Assembly (NCBI GenBank): GCA_002049455.2
Contig: KV919007.1
Location: forward strand, 56,942 to 120,941
Length of the DNA: 64,000 bases
From: Porphyra umbilicalis
Taxonomy: Eukaryota; Rhodophyta; Bangiophyceae; Bangiales; Bangiaceae
Direction of reading: 5' to 3'
How positions within the stretch are numbered: the stretch's first letter is position 1; the number at the start of each line of letters is the position of its first letter. Below are positions 29,109 to 40,914 of this stretch, in pieces. Both the position numbers and the translations under genes were made by a program. Under the pieces are notes generated by a model, which did no database searches, was not told the origin of the DNA, and saw nothing but the letters and a program-made list of their open reading frames with translations.

Positions 29109-29531
29109 TGTTGAGCTCTGCTCGGGAATTCCATGGGAGCTATACTTACACGCGGGCTCTTGGTGACTCAAGCTCGTGTACTTGTTGGCATTCCATTGTT
29201 GTATGACTTGTACTTGTTTGTACTTGATTTGTGTATCTCTTGGTGAGCCCCCCCTTTCTTGTGGTGAGCTCGGGGAGATTGTGCGTGGCGTGGTGACTGG
29301 ATTGTGCGGCGGTGGGCGGCTTAGCACAGGGGAGGCGCATGCTCCGCTTTGGGAGGTGCGCCGCAGGCCCTGCACGCGCGGAGAGTGGAACTGCCTGGGG
29401 AAGCACTGAGAGGGGGGGTCTTCCCTGCGACTGGCAGAGGGGTCGCCTGGGGTATATCAGGCGGTCCTAGTGGGCCCAAGACCGCCATCCAAGTAAACCA
29501 ACGCATCCACCTATCTACCTCCCGCTTCACA
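29109..29531 (+). repeat. Copia-B LTR, plus orientation
   Basis: TGTTGAGCTC...CGCTTCACA on the plus strand, preceded by the polypurine tract TTGGGGGAG. It is inverted relative to 27221-27643. The LTR ending at 63671 is a diverged relative. Confidence 0.88.
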
Positions 29532-29633
29532 GTGCCTGACCCCTTGGGTCGGCGCGGTGGCCGGGCGCGGCGGGGGGCGGGGGTGGGGGTTTTTGGGGTT
29601 TTGGTGCCTTGGGGCCGTCGTGGGGGGGGGGAA
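29532..29633 (+). other. Gypsy-2 3' end: stop codon, tail and polypurine tract
   Basis: After the right GTGCC duplication (29532-29536) the interrupted gypsy-2 frame meets TGA (29537-29539). A G-rich tail ends in a G9-GAA purine run (29622-29633) that could be its polypurine tract, with a 3' LTR starting at TGCGTACG (29634). I cannot verify the LTR because no partner is in the window. Confidence 0.5.
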
Positions 29634-29782
29634 TGCGTACGAGCGGCCAAGGCGTGGCGGGGCCACGACGGGCAGCGGACGCTGAGAGGTACTAAGAGGA
29701 AGCCCACGGCTTTATTCTACGGCGGACGACGACCAAACGCCGTCGAACTCAGCGCCAAACCTACGGGGCCAGGGCGATGCCC

Positions 29783-32365
29783 TCAGTCGTGACGACGATG
29801 CTCCCATACGTGAACGGGGCGGCCCGCCTTTCGTAGGATGCGCCGCAGGGCGGCGTGAAACCGCTTCGCCCGCGTCCGCGGGGACTCCAGGCAGGGGGGG
29901 ACGTCGGCGGCGAGCCCGATGCGGGCGTTCTCGACCATAGCGGCGGTGATCTCGCAGGGCCCCACCTCGGACCAGTTGATGGACGGGTCGTACCCGAACA
30001 AGGCGAATACCTGCCCGGACGTCGGCGAGTCCCGCCACTCCGTGGCCGTCACCAAGGTAGGGGGCGTCCACGACGCGGACAACCACCAATCGTGAGCGTC
30101 GTCCGGTTTCCCCGGAACGGGGGTCACGACGGGGCCGGCAACCCCGAGCTCCATCGGCGCCATGGCGGGACCGTCGTTGGTGGGGACGGCATCCCAGCGC
30201 GCGGGGCGCGGACCTGCGGGCAGCGCGGCTTCGCCGGCGGGGCTGTACTCGGACCGCCCGTAGCACACGCCGCTAGCGCCGCCATGGCGGCCCTGGCCGC
30301 CGTCGGAGGGCCATGCGGGCTCGTCACGGCCGGCGGCCATATAGCCGCGGCCATCACTCGGACCGGCCACCGACCACACGCGGTCGGCCCGCACGTCGGC
30401 ACGGCGGCCGGGGCCGCCCTGCAAGCGTTCGTCGCGGTCGCGACGGGCGGCAACGGCGCCGCCGCCCGACTCGGACGCCTACCCGCGCCCGGGCCGGTCA
30501 CCGGCAGCGTCGGCGTGGTCTCCGCGCCACGTCGCGTCCCAGCGCTCGCCGTGAGCCATGCCGGCTCTGTCCTTGCGGACCGCCGCGCGCGAGCCCCACT
30601 CGGCGCTGCCGGCAAGGGTCGATGCGGAGAAGCCGCGGGAATAGGCGTCGGGACCTCCGGGGTCGTCGGCGCTGGCATCCTCCTCATCCCCCCCGGGGTC
30701 CCGGGGCCCCGGGCGGTGGGGCACAGGTAGAACCGGGCCGCCGCGCGCCATGTCGGCGTGGCGCCGCTTCCGCGCACGGTACGAGGCCGACGCGGTCGCC
30801 TCCTTCATCGACGGCGGGACGGCGTCCGGGTCGGGCGAGGTGAAGCCGGCCGGTATCGCCCATGGCTCCGTCGTCACGGACAACGCCCGCGGGGCGACGT
30901 CCGCAAGCCGCGGCTCCGCGAGCATCACCCCCAACGGGGCCTGCGGCGACCGCAAGACGTTCACGACGCGGACGTAGTGGCGCCGGCCGTCCGCCACGGT
31001 ACCCAATTGGTAAGGCAACAGGATGCTGAAGGCTTGGCAAGTGGTATCGTGGGGGTAGGGCAGTAGGTCATGGACGGCCGCCCACGGGACAACCCTCACG
31101 ATAGCGTCGTACTCCTGGAAGGCGTCGGCGGCACCGCTGTCGCCCGGCGCGAGGTCGTCGACCTTGAACTTCCGCGTCAAGTCGATGTAGCACGGCGACG
31201 GCTCGAAGACGCGGTGCGTCTCGCGGTACACGCGCAGCAACCCCGACACGATGGCGGCCGTCAGCATGACGTAGGCCGTGCCCTGGATGGGGTGGCAGGG
31301 GAACGCATGGAGTAGCGACTGCTGCTGGTGCTCAACGGGCGGGTTATCGTACGTCAGCAGCCGCGGCGTCGCACACCGCGTGGCCATTGCCGGCGGCAAG
31401 GGAGCACGCGCCGGCGTCAAGGCAATGCCGGAACGGACGGACAGGAAGATGGCCCCGTGCCCCGCCCGTCGGGCGCTTACGAGCTCGCCGCGCGCGCGGC
31501 GCGCGGCCTCCAACGCCAAGTCCGCCGGGGCGGTCGCGGGGCCCAACGACGCCAAAGCGATCAGGGGGCCCACGCCCCTGAAATTGGCAAGTGCCAAGGA
31601 GTGACCGAACGGGACCGCAGGGCGGTGGCGAAGGCGTGCGTGCCAGTTCTTGAGGTAGGTGTTCTCCTCTTCGCCGGCGACGAACGGGAGCTCGGCCGCG
31701 GGATGCGGGACCAAGAGCACCCGCCCCGGGTTGCACCGCAACATGCAGCGCAGCGACGCCGCGCTGTCCCCGACGGAGCGGACGAAGAAAGCGAAGTCGC
31801 GCTCGGCCGCCGGCCGGGTACCGTAACCTGCCACCTTGGCGAACACCTTGAAGGCCCGCCACACGGCGACTGCCTCGCCTGCGTCGTGGGGATGAGCCGG
31901 GAGGAAGACGTCGCTGACGAGCGGCCAGTCGGCCGAAGCCACGGCCGGCCCCAGCGGGGCGAGCCACACTCGGACGGCGGGCAGCGCCGGGCGTAGCGGG
32001 AGCGCGGGGGCCGACTGCCCCAACAACGGCGGGCGCTCCTCCGGCACGACCGCGGGACCCCCGCTAGGGAAGGCAGCCGGGAAAGCCGCGGACTCGTCCC
32101 CGGCGCTGGTCGTGGCGGCAGCGCCCGCTGGGCGGGGCGGCTTCCGCCACTCCCGGCCGTTCGGGTCGTACGGGAGCCGCATACCCGGCGGCACCGACGG
32201 ACGGACGGGGACGGTTGGGCGGCGCCCGGGCGGTCCCGACGCGGGCGGCGCGACGGCCGCCGGCGCCGGCCCCGGAGCGGCGGTCGCCGTGGGCGGGCAC
32301 GCCAGGGGCGCGGGGGACGGAGCCCCGACGGGGCTGGCGGGGGGCGTCGCCGGGGACGGCTCCAT
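29783..32365 (-). pseudogene. Long antisense frame next to a 3' LTR, function unknown
   Basis: A minus-strand frame of 861 codons starts at ATG 32363-32365, just inside the 3' LTR of a plus-oriented element, and ends with the stop at 29783. A single in-frame TAG (30479-30481) interrupts it. The first ~150 residues are Pro/Ala-rich. The middle is normal globular sequence (for example DFAFFVRSVGDSAASLRCML and HPIQGTAYVMLTAAIVSGLL); the tail contains FALFGYDPSINWSEVGPCEI. No known domain is recognised. Opposite frames are poorer in composition, so I believe this strand codes. Antisense ORFs near the 3' LTR are known in some plant LTR elements. It could also be a captured host gene. Confidence 0.5.
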
Positions 32366-32368
32366 CTC

Positions 32369-32380
32369 AGCCGAAGGGGA
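32369..32380 (+). promoter_or_regulatory. Polypurine tract of the 32381 element
   Basis: AGCCGAAGGGGA directly precedes the LTR start TGTAGTACTACGGGG. Being on the outer-left side it marks 32381-33029 as the 3' LTR of a plus-strand element. Confidence 0.65.
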
Positions 32381-33029
32381 TGTAGTACTACGGGGCCCCC
32401 TTTGCGCCAGGGGGCCACCGCGGGGACGTCGGCGACGACGGGGGACGCGGTCCCCGACGGGAAGTGGCGACGCCAGCGGCGGTGGTGGCCGACGGGTCGG
32501 CGACTTGGGATGGCGGGGCGGGGGGGCGGCCCCGCTGCCCGGCTCGGGCCACCTGAGGGAGCGTACCCGATCCGTCGCGCCCGGCACGCGGGCCCCGCGG
32601 GAGGCCGGATTGGCGCGCCCGAGAGGGCGCTGGCGCGCCCGAGAGGGCGCGGCAGGCGACGGCCGACCGGGCGCCACGCGACGGGTGCAGCGCGTTGAGC
32701 GCGGGACGGTTTCTCCCCCTCGTCTGTAATGATCGCCTCGGGGGACTTGACATGCATGGAGGGAATTATCAGCATTGGTTGGTGACGGCCCGGGTCATCT
32801 CCCATTTGGGGAAATTGGGCCCGGGCGACGGTTTCCGCCCTTTTAGGACGGAGGGCGACAACGGTGGGAGGCACCGTCGTCGCCGGCAAGTAAACCGTGT
32901 CTTGATGTCTTGGCGTTTCGATCGGCCCGACTTCCCGGACCTCGAGTCCCATAGCGGGTGTCGCGCGAGCGGCTAAGACGGCCGTTACTTCCCTCCTTCT
33001 GAGGTAGCCCCCTGTATTAGGGTACTACA
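32381..33029 (+). repeat. 3' LTR (649 bp) of a plus-oriented gypsy-like element
   Basis: It begins TGTAGTACTACGGGGCCCCC and ends GGGTACTACA, nearly identical to the LTR at 60701-61350. No PBS follows; copia-3 sequence resumes at GCAAG (33030). The 5' LTR is not in the window, so the left part was lost by truncation or recombination with gypsy-2. Confidence 0.85.
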
Positions 33030-33922
33030 GCAAGCGCTTCGAGATGAAGGACCTGGGCGAGACCAAGGTCATCCTCGGGCTGAAGATCAGCCGTGACAAG
33101 ACGTTGGGCACCCTCAAGCTGTCGCAGGGAAAGTACGCGGGACAAGTGCTCGAGAAGTTCGGTATAGCGGAGTGCAACCCGATCGCGACTCCGTTGGAGG
33201 TCGGGCTGCAGCTGGCTAAGTCGGAGAAGAGCTACGAGTCTCTTCCTTATCGCGAGGCCGTCGGAAGCCTGATGTACCTGATGGTCGGGACGCGTCCTGA
33301 TCTCGCCTTTGCGGTCGGCAAGCTAAGCCGTTTCGTGTCGGGCTACGGGAAGGAGCACTGGGCGGCTGTGAAGCGCGTCCTCCGATATGTCAAGGGGTCT
33401 GTCGACAAGGGCCTGGTCTACAACAAGTCCGCGTCGGGCATCCTCCAAGGCTTCAGCGATGCCGACTGGGCAGGTGACTACGAGACGCGGCGGTCTACGA
33501 CGGGCTTCATGTTCATCTTTGGCGGGGCGGCCGTCAGCTGGGCTTCGAAGTTGCAGAAAACGGTGGCGCTATCTACCATGGAGGCGGAGTACATGGCTCT
33601 TTGCGAGGCCAGCAAGGAAGCTGTTTGGCTCGACAAGCTCATGCAACGCGTCACCATGGTCGTGACGCAGTCGGACAACTTGGTTGGGCCGGTTAACATC
33701 AAGGTCGACAACAGCGGCTGCATCGACTTCGCCAAGAATCCCGTCGAGCACAAGCGCACCAAGCACATCGACATTCGCTACCACTTTGTGCGGGATGCGA
33801 TCACAACGGACAAGGTCATCCTCGAGCACTGCCCAACGGACGAGATGGCGGCAGACCCGATGACGAAGGAGCTCGCCAAGGTCAAGCACGACAAGCATGT
33901 CAGGACGATGGGGATGTGTTGA
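33030..33922 (+). pseudogene. pol: Copia-3 pol fragment: RT end and RNase H
   Basis: Plus-strand 3' part of a copia-A family polyprotein, starting mid-RT at KRFEMKDLGETKVILGL and ending TGT TGA at 33922. RNase H motifs (DADWAGD, STMEAEY, KHIDIRYHFVRD) are intact. It is nearly identical to the same part of copia-A. The YVDD box and upstream domains are missing because the LTR at 32381-33029 abuts it. Confidence 0.9.
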
Positions 33923-34087
33923 CTTCAAGTACGCGCCGTAAGTACATCTGGATGAAATTACATTGCTCCTCTAAGGCGGCCACGACGGGCGGCATCGGAT
34001 TTGAGACGTCAAGGTTCTAGGCGGACTTCCTTCTCGACAAGTACTTCAAAGGTGGTCAGCTGTCAAGCGGCGTCAAGCAAGGGGGTC

Positions 34088-34632
34088 TGTTGGAACGTCA
34101 TGCTCAACGCCACTGTAAGCCCTGCTGCTGTAAAAAGCAAAATTGAAAAAACCAGGTATTGACAGGGTTCGAACCCTTGACTCCCGGGCGCGACCGGAAG
34201 GTCACCCCTAATGAGAGTGGGTGCCTTACTTCCCACTAGGCTCCCCATGCGACTTTCTCGCGGTTTGGCGACCGCTGGTGCATTCGACATTTGTACCCGT
34301 GCGATTTTGAGTGAAAGTTTTGCGATTTCACATTTTTTGTTCTTGCGCTTCTGATGCTTTGATTTGCGTGGGCTTTGCTTTGATCCCTGATGCTTTGATT
34401 TGGTGAGTGTTTTGATTTAGAGTGTGGGCGGGCGCGTGCGCGGGCGAGCTGCTTGGGCTGCGTGACGGGCTTGAGTGCTCCGTCTTGGACTACTTGAAGA
34501 GTTCCCTCGATGGGAAGAGGGGCGCTTTGCAGAGACAACCAACAAAGCACGTTCGCACACATACACTCAAGCTCGAGCCACTCAACCATTTCACCGTGGT
34601 CCCCCATCCCCCATCCCCACTGCGTCTCCACA
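34088..34632 (+). repeat. Copia-3 3' LTR
   Basis: 545 bp, TGTTGGAACG to GTCTCCACA, preceded by the polypurine tract CAAGCAAGGGGGTC. It contains the antisense tRNA-like block (B-box core GGGTTCGAACCC at 34165-34176). The flank GTTTT lies in the 3' end of the transposase remnant that follows. Confidence 0.88.
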
Positions 34633-36270
34633 GTTTTTTCTTGGTCTTTCTCCGTGCGACTCTACCTCTGTATCTTTCTTACTCTCCCATACAGCGAACT
34701 GCGATTCAGTGGCCTCGCTGACCTCGCTCTCACCAGCAATGACCACTTCTTCACCAGGAGGCAGCTGAGGACCATCAAGGACCTCCTCCGCCCCCATCGC
34801 ATCCTCTGCCGCCCTGTTGCCGGCGTTAACCACTCCCCCTACTGTCTTCTGCCCTCCAACCACCCTGTGATCAGCCTCCACCTCTTCCCTCTCCCCGTCG
34901 CTACAATGGACCATATCGTTAACTTCGTTTCCATCACCGTCACCTACATGATAATCTCCACCACCACTGCCACCTTCGCCCACGTCTCGCGGTTCAATCA
35001 GGACCTCCGCCGCCCGGGCAAGCCAGTTGTCGCAGAGGCACGCCATGCGTTCGCAGTGCTTGACAACTCTTGAGAAGAAGAACGTGACCATGAGGCGATC
35101 GTTGGTCTCATTGCCAGCCACGCCGCGCATCATCACTCGCAGTTTGATCAAGGCGTCGAAGATCCTCATCTGCAGGATACAATGGTCTTGCGGCATGTGG
35201 GTGAGATACAGCTTGAAAGCTTTGCTAAGCGAGTTCATGCGCTTGGCGCTCGCCGAGCGGTGCTTGCGGCACAGCCATGGGTATTTATTAGCGTCAGGAA
35301 CGCACTAGAACTTGTGCTGTTTGCCAAATTTGTGTGGCCGGACCACAAAGAAATGGAACTTTGACGTGCTGAGCAGCCATGGCGGCCGGCGCTGCGCGTT
35401 ACGCGAGAGTTGGCATGCCGTGTCAAAAAACACGATGTTAGGCAGAACGGGAAAGAGTTAAACGAGGGTGGCCAGGGCGTGAGGGGTGCGTTCCGCCTGG
35501 TCGAGGAACTCGAAGCACGCCAGAAAGCCGCACGGGCAAAAGAAATTCTCCACCACGGGCATTAAGATGTCCGACGTGACATAGGCGTGGCGACAGAAGT
35601 CGGCTTCCATCATGCGGTCGAGCTCTCTCTCCAGCGCGTCGGGGCCGGCGGCCGCCCGGGCCGCACTTTAAGCAATGATTTTATGCATCTTCGCTTCGGT
35701 GACGTACGGCCGCACGGCGTCTCAGTCCGGAAAAACGCTGCCTGTTTGCGTCTAGAGCGCTTGGGCCACCGCCCGCTATGAGGAAAAGCGGCTTGCCTTC
35801 AACAGCGGCTGCGGCATCACCGCCGATAGCCGCGGCACAGCCCACTCGTTGTAGGGGTCTACTGACGTGTCCTTCCAGTTAGCTTCAAATGTCAGGGAGC
35901 CGGGGGAGGCCAGAGAGCGCCACTTGGTCTCCCAAAGTGTGTCGATGCCGTCGCTGGCGAGCAGCACCGCGGCAGCGGCGCGCAGCAGCAGCGGGTCAGC
36001 GTCCTCGGCATTGTCCTCTAGTCGCAAGAACGGCCACCCATTTGCCACCAACTCGACAGCACCGGCGGTTGACCGCCACTCACTCGAGGTAGACAACATA
36101 CTCAGCCGCTGTACCAAGTCCTGAATGGCGTGACGTTCGAGGTCCAAAAGCGATTTGACCACTGGCTCCGCCAAAAATGTGTGAAGGAAGCAAGCCCTGT
36201 CATATGTATCATTTTCAGCTTCGAATACGGTATGAACCAATCGGTGAATTCGAGTACGAGTGCTGGCCAC
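34633..36270 (-). pseudogene. KDZ/HMGXB3-like transposase remnant
   Basis: Minus-strand frame from an ATG at 36270. The first block (to 35776) is about 164 residues. After a short non-homologous stretch that may be an intron, the same frame holds ENFFCPCGFLACFEFLDQAE, then the catalytic-type FFDTACQL (around 35410-35434), SKFHFFVVRPHKF, and a helical block with KLYLTHMPQDHCILQMRIFD. The order CxC...D-[TNI]-AC(Q)...FHxxxH...C is that of Kyakuja-Dileera-Zisupton and HMGXB3-type transposases. In-frame TAG (35776), TAA (35458) and TAG (35305) break it without frameshift. The acidic C-terminal tail runs into the copia-3 LTR at 34632. Family call is from motif order only. Confidence 0.6.
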
Positions 36271-38122
36271 CTATCTCTTCACGTGTATCAATACGAAATA
36301 TACCTTAAAAACACGGGTACGAATCAATTTGGAACTTGATTGACTTGGATCAGCTGCCGACCTTTAGCAGGGCCAAGCACCGTTTTTCCGAGACATGACG
36401 GATCAATTTCGTCTCGTGAGTCATCCTGTTTGCGGCGTTGTCATGGGCTCGATTGAGAACTCTAACGGGCGCCTCCTGCACACCGTGAAAGAGCTTCTTC
36501 TTTAAATAATTCCGGGCACGTGCGCAAAATACCCTGGCCTCCCAGGTGGTAGCGCGATCGACGACCCATCGTTACCGTGCACATCGGCTGGCTCCATAGC
36601 CGCGAGCGCCAACGGGGGCACGTGCAACCACGTGCCGTAACGGGGGCGCTTGAGGCGGGGAAACGCGGGTCATCGTGGGCGTGTTTAACCCCAGAAGTCA
36701 CTGCGCATGGTCGCCGCACGCAACTCGGGGCGGTGGGGGGAACAGGCGGGCAGGCGCCGTCCGGGCCCTGTGACCCTTGTGGCAGGACAGTCCTTCTCAG
36801 CAGCAGTTTAGCGTCATCGAGACCCTTCCAAAGCTGAAACGCCCTCAGATCCCTGAGCACACGAATGCAGACTGCCACCTCTGAAGCAGAGAGCAAGTCC
36901 CGTGATCTAAATGTATGTGTGCATCACTACACTTCGAGTGCACCCTGTCCTGAAGGCCAGGGAATTCTGACCCCGAAATCGAAATTTTTGAAGGAACGTC
37001 CGCCAGGTCGTCTGACATCGGTCTCAAGATTGCTGACAATAGATGTTGAACAGACACGCACACGGTCCCCAGTTGCGTATGGGATCATCAACACGATGGT
37101 CATAGGGAATTAACAGGATGGATCGATTCTTGCTGATTCTCAGACACTTATGACATGGCCAAGCGGATAACTAAACAGGAAACGGTCCGTCGGATCGTTT
37201 GACGGACAGCGTTTGAGACGGTCTGCTGGACATGCAGGGCATACCGTTTAGGAGTGCTGTCTTGAACCCATTCAGGCGTGCTCATCGGGAGAGGATTAGC
37301 TCGACAGCTCATGCGCACGTACTGCGGATAGGTGTACCGAACGTTCCTGGCATCAGACGGGTCCAAGAGGTCCCTTACTTCAGCTGTCAGCATCATCTTG
37401 CAGTGCTCAGGCCGTTAGCTGCTCCCTGTACCCCCCTCCGCCCCTTTGAGTCGAGCTCTTCCACCGTCCAGTTACTGGCACAGTCAAAGAGAGCAAGAAT
37501 ATTGATCGGAGCTATGGGCATGAATGGGTCAAAGAGACGGAAGCGTGGACCTCATGCGTCCGCATACTCTTCTTTTGAGAGTTTAGAACCTTTGTCCGTG
37601 CCTCGCCACTCTTTGGGACAGGCGTCTGCTCATGTGAGAGTCCTTGGAGCCTCATGCGCTCCGTTGCCTCACGCTCGCAGAAGCGCTGAGATGAATTGCT
37701 CGAGATATGGGAGTGACGGTGAGGCGGAACATGGTGCCCCTCACTTCTGCCTGTGATGGTTCCTCCCGAGCCTTTTATTGGCGATGGCGACGTGGACGTG
37801 GACAAAGGCGGAAGTAGTTCGTCCGCGTCAACGACCGACACTGAGTTCTGCAGTCTTTCAGATGAGGACAGCGCCAACGTTTCTTGTCGTCAGGAGCTGC
37901 TCTGTTACGAATATTTGTGTTGGCGTGCACTGTTGTCAACAAGACAGTACGACATCATGCGCAGCGTAGAGAACTCATTTTCGTCAACAGAGAAGTTGCC
38001 ATTTCGTCAACGTCTGCACCAGGTCAGAGCAAGCTCCTGCTCGCAGCTGCACCTGTGAAAAAGCAGGAAGGCAGTTCCTGTCGGGTAAAGGAAACTCACC
38101 AAGGACGCTTCCTGTCGTTGTC
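36271..38122. other. Intergenic; dispersed repeat copy 2 inside
   Basis: No gene is supported. From about 36518 to 36670 the DNA is collinear with 6585-6730 (AATACCCTGGCCT, CTCCATAGCCGCGAGCGC, GGGGGCACGTGC, GGGGAAACGCG). Confidence 0.5.
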
Positions 38123-39995
38123 GTGCCGTACACGACTTTCGCAGAACATGTGAGGCAAGACTGTGCCGACTCATTGACAGCCACCATTTTTCATGATGAG
38201 GGTGTTGCATTTCTTGGGACAGTGGACAGCCTAGCAGAATTCTTCCACACAGTGGCGGCGACTGATCCTGGGCGCTATAACTTTCGGCGTCAGATCAGAC
38301 TGGACGGCAGAAGATTCGCGGTCGGAGATATTATCTTCGTGGCCATATCGGCCTCGGTGAGTCTCAAGGCCGAGCTACAGAGTACGGGGATGGCCACAGA
38401 CGGCGAAGTGTCTTTGTCGCCATCAGAATATGCCTCCGGTCATGCTCTGCGTGTGGAAGACTTGACTGCCTCGTTTATGCTGACCAAAGATTCGGCTCTA
38501 CCGGCGCTATCATCCTGATGGCTTACGGGAAACAGGACTGTCACTGCACAAATCACAAGGTGCGTGACCATACATGCGATGCGCGTTCTGGGTGTCCAGG
38601 AGGGAGCTCCACTTTCATGGAACACTGTCTCCACCGTGTCCAGCATGAAAGTAGACGTAGATGTCGTCAGGGAAGACGCAGAGCTCGTGCCGAAGAATCC
38701 ATGTAAGATAACTTTCTCGTGGTATGGCGACCAGTACGGCACCATGAAGCGTCGACGTGGTGATGTTCAGGGGCACTTTGGCGCCAACAGTGCTGTCTCC
38801 CTTCAACTTTGGATTTCAACTGTGCGTCCGTTGTTTTACCTTCCGCCGGGCGCTGCTAGCGTGCCGTTGATATCTGCTGTTGTCAAGGACTGATGCCACG
38901 CCTCCAAAACTGGGCTTCTAGTGTATGACGTTTGTACAGGGAGAAATTCACTGGTGCACATCTATCCTGCCGCTGGCATCTTTGCCTCTCAAATGGCAAC
39001 TAAGCTATCGAATACAGTTGGCGCTACCGGCGTTGAGCACTGGACTAGCTGCGATATTGTCGGTCTGGCGACGACTTCTGAAAGAAAGCAACGCGTGATG
39101 AGCAGCACGACGGTTTTTGACGTCACAGACGCTCGGTATGCCCGCGTCCAAGAACGAACTGTCGCTGCGCAGCGCGCTGTCATTCGTGCGGGCCTGAGCT
39201 CTGAGGCAACCATAAAAGCAGCGCTTTTGCTGAACGGGATGCAGAAAAGGTTCTGGCGACCTGTTCATGGGAGTGTCCGAGGCACATGGGGCGAGATCTT
39301 TAGACTTCCACCAGCAAGTCATAGTGGCGCCACCTTATCTGCTATTCTTCAATCTAGCCGGCCCGTTTCTTCAAGAGGTTCACAATGCGCTGTCAGTCTT
39401 TCAAAGGGATGAGTTTGTGAACGACATGCGTGCGTGTTATGGGTTTATACCCCGACATACTGTTCTCAAAGCCTTTGAGCCAGAGAATTTGGGTGGCAGA
39501 GCCTTGTCCATGTCCGATTTCTCTGTTCTTTTCACTATTGCTTCGACAGTGCTGGATGACATGCACTCACAAACCGTTCTACCGGCGTTGGCAGTGTCGG
39601 TTCTTGCGGCGCTCAAAGCTCTACGTGCGTTAACGAACGCTTTGTTCTTCCGCCCAACATTTCGGAACGACGGGGAGCATGCCTTCCGCTGCAAGCCAAC
39701 CGTTCACACGCTACAGCTGTTGGGTTGTTCTCTGCTCAACGAGCTCTCCTTCCTCACAAGTAAAGGGATCAGCTGGGAAGAGCCAAGCGTGCACAGAGTC
39801 CTCAAGCTTCTCTATCGGACCCTGCCACTTGTTCAAATTGGGCCTTCCATATGCGAGCTGCTGTTCGAAAAGTGCCATCAAGTTTCAAAGAGAGAAATTG
39901 AGCGGAGCAACAGCCGATATCCTGCTGACTTCTTGATGCAGAGATGGCGGGATGTTGAGATGCTTTCCAGGATTGCTGCTGCTCCAGAGAAGTAA
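38123..39995 (+). pseudogene. Degenerate transposase-like gene
   Basis: One plus-strand frame runs from 38123 to about 39265 with TGA stops at 38516 and 38891. It then continues one frame over (from 39267) to TAA at 39995, so two nonsense changes and one shift, or introns, break it. The C-terminal part has a compact helical pattern with HTLQLLGCSLLNELSFL and CELLFEKCHQVSKREIERSN. That G-P-x(4,5)-E-x-x-FE-x-x-H-Q-x-x-K layout resembles the end of Transposase_21/Plavaka-type transposases. Similarity is weak and by eye. Frames of the same degraded kind continue to about 40600. It faces the JmjC gene tail to tail. Confidence 0.4.
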
Positions 39996-39999
39996 GGCA

Positions 40000-40900
40000 T
40001 TCCATAGGAGTACCTGACAGACCCTCACGGGTAGGAAACGGAAGCTGTGCTTCAGGATATGCTCGGATTTGGCTCTTGGCTTCCCGACAGTCGCATTGAA
40101 GTGTGATCGACACGAGGAGTGCAGCAATGCGCGCACGTCAGCGCTTTGTGGATCCAATATGCCCCTGGCAGGCTATTGAGATCCTGAAAGAGCGCAAAGA
40201 ACAACGGTCATCTCTTCAAAGTGCATGCTTTTGCTACTTTTGCTGTGCTGCAAACCCCTTTGATGCAGGCACATGCGAACGCGGCAAAATCTGTGCCCAA
40301 AGCTGTGCCCGAGTTGCATTTCTACCGCGTGCTAGACGTCGCTACAATTGAGCAAAGGGTTTTCTTTTCATGCCAACGGAGGTTGCCTCGGGTATGTCAC
40401 TTCATCTTCAACGGGGGCTCTCCCCAGACTGCATCGGCATCCGCCAACGGCGTACCAGCACTGGTAGAACCAAAAGACCCTTCGACACGGTGCATCCTGT
40501 CCTGCGAGAGAGTGAAGGAGCCGGCGCTCGCCCTACAATCTGGGTCGGCTTTCAGACTGATCGCCAAGCGGTCAGGTTTTCCATTCAAATGTGGTTGATT
40601 TTGTGTCCTGAGCTGATGAAGGCGAACTGCTTGTTTCATTTTATGCCGAGATTGTAAACTTAACCATAAAATATTCACGAGCGGAGAGAAAGCATTTTCC
40701 TGCGGAACAACGCGACGCTAGAAGTTCAGTACAGCTTGTCACTCAGCCTTTTTGATAGGCAGCTGTCTGATTCATCGATGTTCGATCGTGGGCCTTGGAG
40801 CACGTTGGGAAGTGGGGCTCGCGCGAAAATCGAAAAAACCTTTCAATTCACAGAATGATCCATTCAAGGAGTGACGCTCAAACCGCGAGAATCAGGATCA
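40000..40900 (+). other. Degraded continuation, no intact gene
   Basis: Short plus-strand frames (for example 40221-40598) have protein-like composition but frequent stops. They may be the eroded 3' part of the 38123 gene. Nothing else is recognised. Confidence 0.3.
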
Positions 40901-40914
40901 TGAGCGAAAGATTT

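Larger units (their letters stand above)
27221..29531 (-). mobile_element. Copia-B: palindromic copia insertion with inverted LTRs
   Basis: Two 423-bp LTRs face in opposite directions: 27221-27643 (minus) and 29109-29531 (plus). Each has its own adjacent polypurine tract, so both are 3'-LTR ends with U5 termini (TTCACA) pointing outward. The inverted arms extend to 27735 and 29018 (515 and 514 bp, about two mismatches seen). The 1.28-kb centre is a minus-strand RNase H fragment and its 3' tail. Perfect GTGCC duplications flank it. No PBS, gag or integrase is included. I infer integration of an aberrant fold-back cDNA. Confidence 0.88.

Noticed and set aside
35587..35781. Plus-strand small gene
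   Set aside because: It lies opposite the transposase remnant, whose motifs show that the minus strand coded.
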